DNA from: Apostichopus japonicus | Taxonomy: Eukaryota; Echinodermata; Holothuroidea; Aspidochirotida; Stichopodidae | Direction of reading: 5' to 3' | Assembly: GCF_037975245.1 (NCBI RefSeq) | Contig: NC_092581.1 | Location: 19,244,303-19,308,302, forward strand | Length of the DNA stretch: 64,000 nt | Shown here: in pieces, positions 39,201 through 52,316 of the stretch | Numbering within the stretch: the first letter of the stretch is position 1 | Layout: every line of letters begins with the position of its first letter | Program-made: the position numbers and the translations under genes | The notes under the pieces: model-generated | Seen by the model: only the letters and a program-made list of their open reading frames with translations | Database searches by the model: none | Told to the model about the DNA's origin: nothing

Positions 39201-42200
39201 AAGCAAATTCCACAAAATTTGCTCAAATGGAACATCAAATGGCCCATCGGATTTTGACACTTGATAACGCAAACAGGCTTAAAAGTTTTTAATGCTATAT
39301 GAATTATGACGTTGGTGGTAGGCCCATCAGAGTTGTGGTTGGTCAATACGATGAAGCGTCCGAAAACTAAGGCCATCTGTTTAATAACAAACAAAAACAC
39401 CACTTCGAGTTGCCTTTTTCCCCCCTCCTTAATTCAGGATATAACCCCAGGCGGTTGTCGCTTGCCAATTAATTTGTAAAATGGTATGGGAAATGGTTGT
39501 TGATATATCGCGCGACTCCTAGGCTTTTAAGCGATTCTTGTGTCCTGATATAACACGATGCGGTTTTGACAACTTACATACATTCTTGTCAAAGATATAT
39601 CAATTTGTAAACCGTTTAGTGGAGGCAAGTTAAACAGTTTATGGATGTCACGTGTAATCAATGTATAGTGGGCTTTGAGTAAGGAAGACTTAATTATGAT
39701 GTAAATCATATGGACGTAACGATCCTCCTCCGACATTTAATCACTTCAAGCTTTTAATGGGAGCGGGTATGTTATCATTTACTCTTCACAGATATAAATA
39801 AATCTTTAGATTTGACCGGGAAAAAGGATGGGTGTGTGTGTGGGGGGGGGGGGGATCGCGTGGAGGGAAGCCGTGTTTGTGTTTAATATACGTTTAATAT
39901 TCTTTCCCTCCGAGTATGACCTGTGTATCGGGGTTGTTACGAATGCGAGGATGTCTGGAGAAATCGACTCTCTACTACCCCGCCCCCTCCTTCCCTTTCG
40001 CGATAAACAGTTACAACACATAAGGAACCTTCGATAAGTTAAAATCAAGTCAGTAAAAACATTTTTGGTGCTTAAAAAAAGTACTAGATTTGTTCCTTTT
40101 CTGCATGTGCAAAGGAACCCGTGCATATTGTATAAGTATTGTCCCAATAACGTGAATTAATTATATCATGTTGATCGAGAGAGAGAGAGAGGGGGGGGGG
40201 GTTAGATAATGACATATTAGGATTTAAGCTTAAGACTTTTACCTTCATAACTTCATAACTACAAAACGAAATACAAGGCGCTGGAAGACTTGATATATAT
40301 AGCCTACTTTCAGTCGTTTTATGAGCCATTAATCGGAAGCCATGCCACCTGTGACATGTCGTGAAAGAAATGAATAGAGTTTGTTGTCCAACCAGCCAAA
40401 ACACACGTTTCCTATCCTCCCATCAATCGGATTGTCTGCTTCAATTCTTTGAATACCACTCGTCAATCTTTTATCGGTAGACTATAGTTTCTACCTTCTT
40501 TTGTCCACTTTTTGCTTTGTTCTGATTTAAAACAGAAAATAAGAGAGGGAGAGAGAGAGAGAAAAGGAACAGAAAAGATAAGCTGACATCAAATCTGTCC
40601 ATGTCCTATTCATTGGCAACCTCTTACTTTATGGCTACCACTCTCTATCTCTCCTCTTTTGTGAAAGAAGATGAAGATGAAGAAGGAGGAGAAAAAGATC
40701 TCTTATCAACTCTTATCAATATACTCACTGGTACTCTTCATCCTTTTAAAGCGGTACCCAAAAAAAAAAAACTATTTTATAGGACGCCATTTACCAGGTC
40801 CGCACTAGCTACGTGGCCTATTCATATATACTGAAAGAGTGAAATATTCAGTCTATATATAATCAATGATAACAGTTCACTCTATAAACGATTGAAATAT
40901 GTATGTGACTTCCAACGCTCACAATGGCTATATATTGATTAATCTGCAACATAAACGGTAGATTGGATCTTTGGTTTAGATCGATCAGTGATTTTAAAGA
41001 TTAGACGATATCGATTACTGATCGGCGCTTATAAATTGAGTAGTGGCCCCTCGTTGAAAATTAATTGAGAACCGAACAGTATCTATAGATTGATAAATTG
41101 ATATAGATTAATCAGTAATATATAGATGCCGTCTTACAAATGAAGCCTCGTTTCCCGATGACAATTGTTGAACTCATGCATGTATAAAGAAATATATTTT
41201 TTAATTTATTTTGAAATAGGCCAAATGTTTCCTTCATATGTCTATAACAAATTTGAAAACTATTTTAACCTTTGTTCACAACAAGTTTTATACTAGCACA
41301 TTAACTTAAGAAAAACTAACCAAGGTGTAGGGGTGGGGGAGATGGAAGGGGAAGGGGAGGGGAGTGGGAGGGGAGGGGGAGGGGGAGGGGGAAGAGGAGT
41401 AAAAATGAGTTAATCATTCGAAATTCAAAAAAATGGAATTTTGTTTGCAAATTCGTATCGCCAGGGGTACATAAACTATAAACTAACAATTTTCTCTCCT
41501 TGCCCTCCTCCTCCTCAACCCATCTTTCTCAAACCCTCAATTCAACCAACCCGTGATCACGTGACTGATAACTCGAATCATCGTATTCCTTTAAAGTGAC
41601 CATGTAAGGATCAGGATGGAAGTAGAGAATTCCCATTATCTCTCTTTTTTTCCTTCAAAGAACTGCAATCAAAACTTTGGATTTGGTGCTAGCAAATCAC
41701 TCTTCGGTTCCTTTTTATTAAGGCCCGTGTCCGTCAATAGAAACCTTTTGTAACTCGTAATCGGGATCGCCTTCAATTGGCCTCTGTATACACTAGACTT
41801 TAATCTCTTCAAATGTTTGCAAACATTTTTTAAGGTGCTTGTCTGTACCCTAGTTAAGGGTATATCTCTTGTCATCAAAGGACCTCAACGAGTAATAAGT
41901 GTCTTTTCTGGTTGGTTGCATGAGGAACGAAATATTATCAAAAGAAGCAAGAAGGGGAAAAGAAATAGGTGAAAAGGGGCCACATGGCAATTAATACCGT
42001 TATCCCTTAAACCTTTAATCCAGACATTGTGTTGGCTATATCCACAGCTTTCAAATCTGGGTATAGGGGGGGAGATGAAGAATGGGAACGTTGGTACTTA
42101 GAAATAGTAAAGGAGTGACTGGGAGATATATAGCGAAACAAGTCTATACAAAGCAAACAAAATAAAGAAGATACTGCTGCATGCAAGAGAATGATTATAA

Positions 42201-44357
42201 TATGAAGCTGATAAGGTCTCCATTGATGATACACATTGCTTCATCTGTCATGCAGTACTCTGATTGAATCAATCAGTCTGGTCTTGATGTGTTTCTAAAT
42301 CTGATTGGTGAAACTTACTGAAAGTAGCATTTTAACCGGTGAAGACCACAGCAGGCGTTAGTTTCAAATCAAGGAAAATCTTGTTTGACAGAAATGGATT
42401 TTGCTCCTTCTTCTTCTTCTTCAACTTGAAACAGTAAGTTTGGACGGCGAGAAACAAAAGGAGATGGTGGTGGGGGGGGGGGGGTGAGTGGGGTGTGTGA
42501 AGGGGGGTGATCTATCAAGTGTTCATGAAGCTTGGGAGGGGAGGAGTTGTGGAATGTTTATTTCTACGAATTCGACAGTAGATAAAAGTTAATAACTTTC
42601 CCTCAGCAGAATCTGATCAAAATAAATATTGATGGGATTAGTGCTATATAATTTAGAAACAGTTAAACGTCTCCAACGTATCCAACCTTTGCATATTTTC
42701 GATAAATTTATGAACTTTTTGAAATTGTTATTCAGTATGTTTGTACATTCTCATTGTTCTCTAATTTTATAACTATGAACACTGTAAACCGCACGATGAT
42801 TTCTTATTTTACCTCTATTTTGAAGTATTTAATTCCATTTTATTATATTTTCGAGTAAATTACTAATAAAATAATTAAATACCATTCTATTTGACAGAGC
42901 CAAGAGTTGTTTATATTTTTAAAATTTGGCTGTTGTTTATTTCTGTCTAGATTCTTTTCCGCAAACCGTCTTATTTCTCTTTGCTCCTTGGATATTTTCT
43001 TTATATTTATTGCTTTTATCAATTTTCAATATTTCTCTATTGTTTTATTGTTGATAATCCCTTTGCAGAAATTGATAGATTCTCAAGTTTTAATATAACG
43101 AATCTGCTCACAAAGATTAATCGACTACTTATAAAACGATTATTTATTATATCTATAATTTATAACGTTTTTTTACTTTTGTAATAAGAATATTTCATTT
43201 TCTCAATTTCTCAATTTCGCCTGTCTCCCTGCAGGAAAAAGCTTTGGGCCTCCTACCAAAAAAAAAAATAGTCGTACTGCGTCTTGGTGTCTTTAATGTG
43301 TAATTTAAATGAAATACTTTTTCATTTAAATATTTTTTTCCATGTTATAGGTTCGATTCGAAAACGGTCGTCTGATAAGCAGGCATGGTGATGCCTTTAA
43401 TCTCTGGATGCAACTAGTCCGTCCAGCTCGATGTGAATCGGAACAGAATCTAGTTGCCTCTCGCAAGTCCTCCTCGCTTCTCGTCTTTCGCTCTTTGCGA
43501 TCCATCTCGGCTGGAGAGGAACTCCTAGCTTGGTATGATCCAGATGTTAGCGCCGAACTTGGTCTTGTCCACAACGTACAGTCATTAAAAGGTAAATCGC
43601 TTTATCTCTTGTTCTTATTTCAAAATTCTATACAAGATATGATTTCCTCCACAAGCAACGATACAAAATTAACCAATATGAGAACATAATCTTAGAATAG
43701 GAATATTGAAAAGAAAAATAGAAAAAGCTACGAAGTTGGAAGTACACTAGTGAGATGATAAAAAAAAGGTTGGAGGGGAGGGGCGGGGAGAGGGAGCTGG
43801 AGGGGAGGGGAGGGGGAGGGGAGGGTATGGATAATTACCAGGTTCCTCTCACAAATTAGACACAATCATTTCCATTGTATAACAAAGATAAACTTTGTTG
43901 GCATGCTTAGTATTTTCAAATGGCAATTGGACTTTTTATTATTACATCAAATTTCTCTGGTGACTCAACAAATAGGGCTATATAATAAAGACGTGAAGAG
44001 GCAACGGAAAGAGGGTTCACTCTGGGGAAGGGGGGGGGGAGGACTTCGAAAGGCATTGCCATTGGTGACTTTAATTTGAGTAGTCAAATCACACAACACC
44101 TCTAAATACCCTGACAATATTTGTACCAAAGATTCCAGTATATGAGTTTTTGTTACAACTAAATTACACCTGTTTAATTGCAATTTGTTTTATTTTGCTA
44201 CAAAGGGCACTTTCTAAGTATAATAGTATAATTATAATATATATATATATAAAACATCTCATAGATATATATACTAATATATATACTAATATATATACTA
44301 ATATTTATACTAATATATATATTGATATATAAACTAATATATATATATATATATATA

Positions 44358-44435
<78 letters not shown>

Positions 44436-47400
44436 TAGCATATATATTAGTATATATATTAGTATATATATCTATAAGATGTTTTTGTGTTGGTCCGATA
44501 ACAGATTTGAATGAAAGTTGAATCCAAGCGATCCTAGATACATCAATATATGTACAATAGCGTCGTATAATGGACTGGAGCTGAATTGATATTTTAAGCA
44601 TATCTCTTTCAAAGAATCATCACTCCGGGCAGGAACCTTCTATAATCATTAAATAATGGGAGATGTCTACCAATGAACATACAACCGAACGGCTGTCGAC
44701 CGCAAAATACAAAAAAAAATCGATTAATGAACAAAAACATGAATGTTGTGAATTGAATAACGTGCAGATCATGAAAGTGAATGCACCCCCTTGCAGGATT
44801 TTGCCCGCGGGCTATCTCTTACGGTAGCTGTAAAGAGCCACGTGAAGCGAAGGCATGTTCGATCAATCACTGTAAAATCGATTCGAAGTGTTGTCGGAAG
44901 AAACTTTTCGTTGTTAGCCGATTAACAATAACAGAAACTATATGTTGTGAAACATAATCACGTGGTCATAGTAGTGATTATTTATTTGTTCACTTGCACT
45001 TTACATAAAATATACCCTTCAGTTTTTCTTGTAATTGTACCAAAAGATAAGTCATTTGAATTCTTTAAATATCCTTGTAACTATATATAATTACTTCATT
45101 TTTGCCTCATGTCTGGCAAATGTCCCTAAAATGTCCTTATATTTATTAGCATAACTACTACGTGTTTGGTGACGTCACATCTCGGGAGGCTGTAGAATAC
45201 CTCCTCTAGCTTTGCAGAAACCATTATTGATGTTTTGAATCATACTATCAGAATCTATATTATACTATAGGATTAGTTATTATTAGTAGTATATAAGCTA
45301 CACATGATTCAACGTCCTGCCTGCTACCAAACGTTCTTTGTTCACACAGTATGGCGTTCAAACCCTCAAATGCGCATGCGCAAATTATCCTTAGTTCATG
45401 GTCTGTGACAAATGCAATACATGCAGCTAGCCTAGTATATTCCCGTATCTTCATGATGTCACATGATAAAGTTATTTATCAAATTAAGAGCAATATTCAT
45501 TGGAAGTGAGCAGCGTATGACGTCACAAGGCTGCTTCCACCTGTGTGACGTCATCATGTATGACTTGGATCTTGTGTGATGCACCGAGTGCGCGTACCTC
45601 TATTTTTAAATGTACTTTTGACCTGTTCTCACAATCTCAACGACCCAAGCCAAAACAACTTCATTTAAGTAGTCGCTATCAACACGTATCGCGTATTGTA
45701 ATTGCCATATAACATATATCGTAAAATATATATTTTTATTCCTTTCAGTTCACCCCAGCAAAAATATCTAAATTAATTTTTGTTACAAAATCAAAATTAA
45801 GCCCGTGCAATAATCAAAATTATACCGTCAATTAGAATTTTTTAACAGTAAATAGGCCTATTTCTATGAATATATGCTGAAGTTTACAAGTATACGAAAC
45901 GGGTTTCTTAAGACTTTAGATATCGGTTTACATATGCAATTCTCCGTTGTATAATCGTTAATGGCAGTTAGTGACATCCATACAAACTGGGAAATCGAAA
46001 ATCCTTTGACAGACAATGTATCAACGTTATTCATGTTATGCTGTTTACTTAGTAGCGGCTGATCAGCGCGCGAAATGTTCCCAACGTTTCACAAACGTTT
46101 GACTTGTGTACGCAGACGACACGCCACGGGCCACCGATTCAAATTTACCCCCATGGAACGCCCTTAACAATACTAAGACACCAAAAAATCTATCAGTTTG
46201 ATATTTCCTTAATAGGCTTTTCATTAGGGACACGGATCGGATTCCCTTTGATGAAAATTACAACAAAAAGAAGAGGAAACGATAAAAAAAGAAAGACGGA
46301 AAAATTGAGAAAAATATATAGATAATTTCCTTCGTGTCTAACTGATGTATGACTTGCCTAACTCAGACAGCCAATGCGTCAATTTTGACGAGGAGAGTTT
46401 GATTCCCTCTACCTTGAAAATATCTCAATGGTGTATTTGAAGTTAATAGTATTTGTCTGTTCAGCCATTGGGTCACTTTTTGTACGGTTTTGATCAAATG
46501 TGGCACATGCTGAAAGTGACGTTTTATTATGTACAAGTTTTGCACACGTCTTTAAGCTATGAATTTGATATAATGTTGTATAATTATATATAACAATGTC
46601 TGCAAGGTTAAGCAATATTATTTATTATTTACGTATATAAGGCACTAAATTTGCTCTAGGATAAAGTACCGATTTGGCTTGCTAATTTTAATGTACGATG
46701 GAAGACGTCATACTAAAGGTTTCTCACTAATTTGAAACTGGTTCGAAGGCAGATTTTGAGCACAAACATCACAATTAATGAGTACCGTAACAGAGAAATA
46801 ACTTGTGACGAGTACGACTACGCGTACAAAACTCTACGCTTGTATACGAGCATGCACGTAGTGCCCTGAGAACATATGAGTACAAATAAAATAAATAAAT
46901 CCGCAAAAGGCGAGTACTGAGAGAAAGGCGATTATATAGGAGTAATCATGTAACGATGGCAGTGTATGCGTGCGGACTCATCACAACGAACAAGTCTGTC
47001 CGAAGGTGACCGGACAGCCATTCAGGAGCAAAGTGACAAACAAGACTGAATTATTTATTGATTGAGAGTTATAACAGTCCCACCAGTTACTTATCTGGCA
47101 CTCCACCAAAGATCTATACTGATGTTCTTTGATTAAACAAAATCGATGTTGGAGACACAACAACAACATCAAGAAGAGAGTTGCAGGTGGTGACTTGTGG
47201 GTGGGTGGACCATGGTCCATGGAGGATATCACCCCCCCCCCCTTCTGTAATATTACAATGAACCAGGGTGGTACACGGAAGAGCATTTACTCAGGAAGGA
47301 GGTGGGGAGCACACTTCGAAAGACACTGGGGCAATTTCATGGGGTGGGGGAGGGGGATGCAAACCATAAGTTACCTCAGAACTTCCCAACAAAATGTGTC

Positions 47401-50400
47401 CTCTGTTCATTCAGTGACTACAATATTTGTTTACGTACGAATTTTGTTTTAGTACGTATCAAGTACGGTATACACATTTATTGTTAGAACTGTATTACTG
47501 ATATTAGCGTACTGCGTTCAGGTATTACAAATGACAATACAAAACAGTAACGTGAGCAGGTTAATATAGTATATATGTAATACTATATAGTATCATGTAG
47601 ATAGACATGACCTTGTACGTTTATAACAATACACTGAACTGCAATACAACATGCATGTATGTATTGTAACTTTGTATCTTTAACCGTAATTCTTCTTGTA
47701 AATTACTAACATAAGAAAACAGAATACTCATCATCAGAGGCGTAACCACGTTCATTCCCCCTCACCCACCCCACACCCAGAATGCAATCAGGGGGCTCAG
47801 CCCTCCAATCCACAAACCGAATATTACACACAAAACATTTCGTAATGTACACTACATAAATATATAACATTGTATGTGCGGTACAACCCATAAACAGTCG
47901 AATAAAAATTCAACATTGTTTAAAAAGTTGCAAAAGGTAGCACAAGTTTGCATCCATTTTATCATTTTTTTTTCAAATGGAAGGAGCAACCCTCCTCCTC
48001 CAACCCTCCAACGACGGACCATCTTACCCCCCCCCCCACCTGCCCCATGATGAAAATGGTGGATGCGCCCCTGTTTCTGATTGTTACTTGGTACCGTAAC
48101 ATTGTTATTTATACATGCATTATTAATACGGTAATAAAATTCTGTAATATTACAGTAATATGAAAATACAATAGTATGTACTGGTATTGGTATAAACAAT
48201 CACCTTACATCGGCCGTCCATGCAGATTAATTCGCGTCCATTATAATTTTTAATGTAATTTTAACGAACAGTTATATTTACTGTTTAGTCTAACCCCTCT
48301 CACCCCCTCTACACCGAGATATGAGGGGCAATAATGGGTCCGGAAGGGAGGGAGGCTTTGAAAGGAGAGGTAATGGTATAATTTGCCTAACTCTAATTGT
48401 GCCAATAATGTATAATATATGTATCAAGTAATTTCGCCGCAGTTAATATTGTATATACCCTCGACAAGTATTATGTACATATTAGCAACAACATATTAAC
48501 AAAAGCAACATGCATACAATTAGACAGTTGGTCCTTTTAACACATTATAGATTTTTTGCCTTTTTATTAATTTTTTTTCTTCCTTTTTTTTGTACAAATC
48601 CCGCCTAATTCGATAAATTTACACAACATCTGGTCTTTCTCACATTTTCGAAAATCAGTCGGTAATGTGTTCTATTGAAATTTATCGACTCGTTAAATAC
48701 GCATCTCATTTGACTTAGATACAGGTGGTATGGTTAGAGCGACACAAAGATCGAACCCCATGATGAGCTAGTCGATCATGGCTGTGAAATATCTGCGAAT
48801 TTTATCGCCTTATTAGTATAAAATATGAAAGTTAAAATTACAATACTATATACGTGATTGTATATATGTATATATATATATATACTATGTGCAAGGTTAC
48901 GTGTTGAGGTTGAATCGATATTATCGCTTGCATGCTTCTGGTGAACCTAAACATATCTTCGACAACACCTTTTGTTAAAACGAAAAAGTCAACGTTCAAA
49001 CAGTTGTTAAATCCTGTTAACAGATGGCACCAAAAAAAAAATGGATATTATATTCATGCATTTCAAAAGGTAGTAAGGCGTTAAATCAAAATTATTACTA
49101 GTGGAACATTGGCAGGCAAATACATGATGATAAAAGCCCCACCCCCTCCTTCCCTCCCCCTCGCACTCGAGACTCCCTCATTTGACCAAAAATAAAACGA
49201 ACGAGAGAAAAGAACAGAAAATGTGGTATACAAATTCAGGCATTTGCAAACAAATTTATATCTGGATTCTATAATATGTAAATTAGTCAGTCTTATATCG
49301 TCTACCCCCACCCCCTACCCCAGCAAAGTCTATAATTCTACATAAGAATAAAAGGAGACGTTACAATGAAATCAAACCTAGGTAAAGACATTTGCATATG
49401 TTATAAGTTTCTAAGATTCCAAAGAGCTGGCAAATTTCTAAGAAAAAAAGAAGAAAATTATTCAAAACAAAATTGAACATTAAAGATGGCGAGGCTTTCT
49501 TGTTTATAATTTTGATTTTGTCTTTCTTTTCTTAATCAAGTTATAGACAAATATGACATTCTTTGAACTCTGACCCTTGTTGGGTTCAGATTACAAGCAT
49601 TTTCCCTTTCTTAACTTACATGTCTTACACATGTAATATTTGGTGTATAACATACTATAAAAACCACTTGAGTAAGTCTATTAACTATTTTTTGTTTACA
49701 ACGTGCAACTAAGCTATCCCTTTTGTCTCTCAAGCGTCCGGCAACGATTAATATGTTAGGGGGCTCTTGTACACCCTTTGTTATCCTTTGTGCTAATTTC
49801 AATGGTGACACCATGGCCCCGGGGTAGTGATTGCGCATAAACAGAAAAGAAAAATCATTGAGGAGTAGAAAGGACACGAAGAAAAACAGCCAAAGATCGA
49901 AATTAATCAATAAGAAACCCACTCTAGGGTCTGGTGATCCACACAGGAATAGTTATAATAAAAGAAACAACGTTGTAATCCCCTACTTAGAACATGATCA
50001 AATCAACACCCCTCTCAATGGAAATGGACTAATCCACCAGTAAATGATCTTCTCTCTATTTCTACCGACATGTTTCGTAATTTCGGTTACTAAACGAAAC
50101 CTTCATTGATTACGTCACAATATATCTTCAATAGTTTCTTCCAAAAGAATGATGCTTTGTCGAAATGGTAAAAATGGGGGCGAAAAAAAGTTGATACCAT
50201 TTTGAAGAAAGCTAATTTTTCAGTGACGGTAAAGCAACAAGTGGTACGCTTTGAAATTATCAAAAATGTCATATACTTGTTAAAAGAATGCTTGTTAGAC
50301 AATAGCACGTTGAAGGTGGTATAATCCCTTAGTCTGATCGATAATCGCTGCTAATTTGCCTAAGGGGAAATAAAACCCAAACCGCTGAGGCGAGTCAAAC

Positions 50401-52268
50401 TTCAGTTATAGCTTCTTTTTTATTTTACACGTCTTTTAGATTCCGCTTTGGGTTAGTATGATAACTTTGTTTGAATAAGTGACAGCCACTGTTTATATTG
50501 AAAACATTTTAATATATTGGAAATATGAACCACTTTTAATACGGATTAAGATATATAAGTGAGAACCGAGTGGATGATTATTTCTTCGGAGCAAGAGTTA
50601 AAGTTGAGACGTTTCGAACGGAAAATAAAATTGACTGTGAGAGTTTAGAGAAATTTTCGAACACAGATAAAGCTTTCGACCAGATTATCTCCACTTTTGG
50701 TCATTCCGATTTACAAGAAAGGTAAGATTTGCTTTAAAAACATTGATCAGTTCTTGTCTAGCTGAAACGAAAAAAGGTAAAAGTTACACAATAGAAAAAG
50801 AAAGAACCCCCCCCCCCGAAATAACAAAATATTTCTTCTATTAATTAAGTATTTTAAACTGATATTAATTCTGTCTTAACGCAAGTTTTTACTTGACATT
50901 AAGAAACTTTTAATTCTTAGATAGAGGATATAAAACACCCTTCCAGTTAGCTTATAAATTAAACAACTTTTGTTCCCAATATGAAGAAACTTAATGTCAA
51001 GTTTTTTGGAAATTTTTTATTTAAATTTTGTTTGGCATGAGAAAAGATGTCTGGGCGACAAAATGTTTTCCCTTAAAATTAAGTAACTCGGTACATAGCA
51101 TTCAATTTTATAAAACAGATATTTATTATGGTGGCATATTTGGATAGTTGTTTGATTATTTATTTTCATTTTACAAGATATTCTGTATAGTTTGGTAAAA
51201 AATTTTGAGGAAAATCTCACAAATTTACTGAAGTTACTCGCAGCCATCTTTTAATGTACACCTATAAGATCTATAGTCTCTAATGAACTTTAAAAAAAAT
51301 ATAATACCATGATAATTCAAACTTATCTTTCTTTTGGAAAACTTAATAAAAACTGACGCCAACGGGATGAAGTTTTCTTTTTTAGAAAATCATTTCTCCA
51401 GACACCATGACGTCTGCTGGTCACTTCCATGGATTATTCCACATAAATATAACAAATAATGCAAAACAGACTAGATCAACTGACCAATGGTCACCAATAC
51501 AACATTTTAGATCCTTGTTTTCTTCGTCCTAATTGCCGGTTAGGCTACTTTAGATTTGATACTACTTTTCCAAAAAAATAAAGATGGTTTTTGGTAACTT
51601 TAGCTGGATCAAATTTAGGACCAATTCTGATGAGCTGTTTTCAATAATGATGGGAGTCAAAAAAGTCAGAATGTTTTAATTTTTTTTGGTATTTTACATT
51701 ACCATCATTACTCTTTATTTGAAAATAAATTTTCCATTTATTAAATATTTATCATATGTTGTTTGAATTTTTTTGGGGTGAATTCCAAACCTTTCGAAAC
51801 TTTCAGACGTCTGCACTCTTACTTTACCTTGCCTTGAGCGACCTGGTAATTTTTTTAGCACTACCAGTTAACTTTGATACAACCCAAAATGTTTGTCATA
51901 TCATGTTTCTAGTTATATAAGCCAAAACTTAAGTATATACCACTACTATACTTAAAAAATGTATTGTTAGTTTTACGCATTCACGTCACCGTTCTTAGCA
52001 CACATATTATATTAAGAAAAGTCGTAATCATATTTCAGTCTATCGTCAATATCACGGTATATTATCAGATATCGTCAATATAACGGTATATAAATGGTAC
52101 CTACACGATATTATATACGGCACTACTGCATAACACAGCACCCGTACCGCACCGTACTTTGACTACCAGCACACCGCATACTATCGTATCGCAGTCTGTT
52201 ATATCTCAGGGGTACTCAATACGTGGCCCACGGTCAACTCCGACCGACGCATATTTTCAATCCGACTC

Positions 52269-52316
<48 letters not shown>

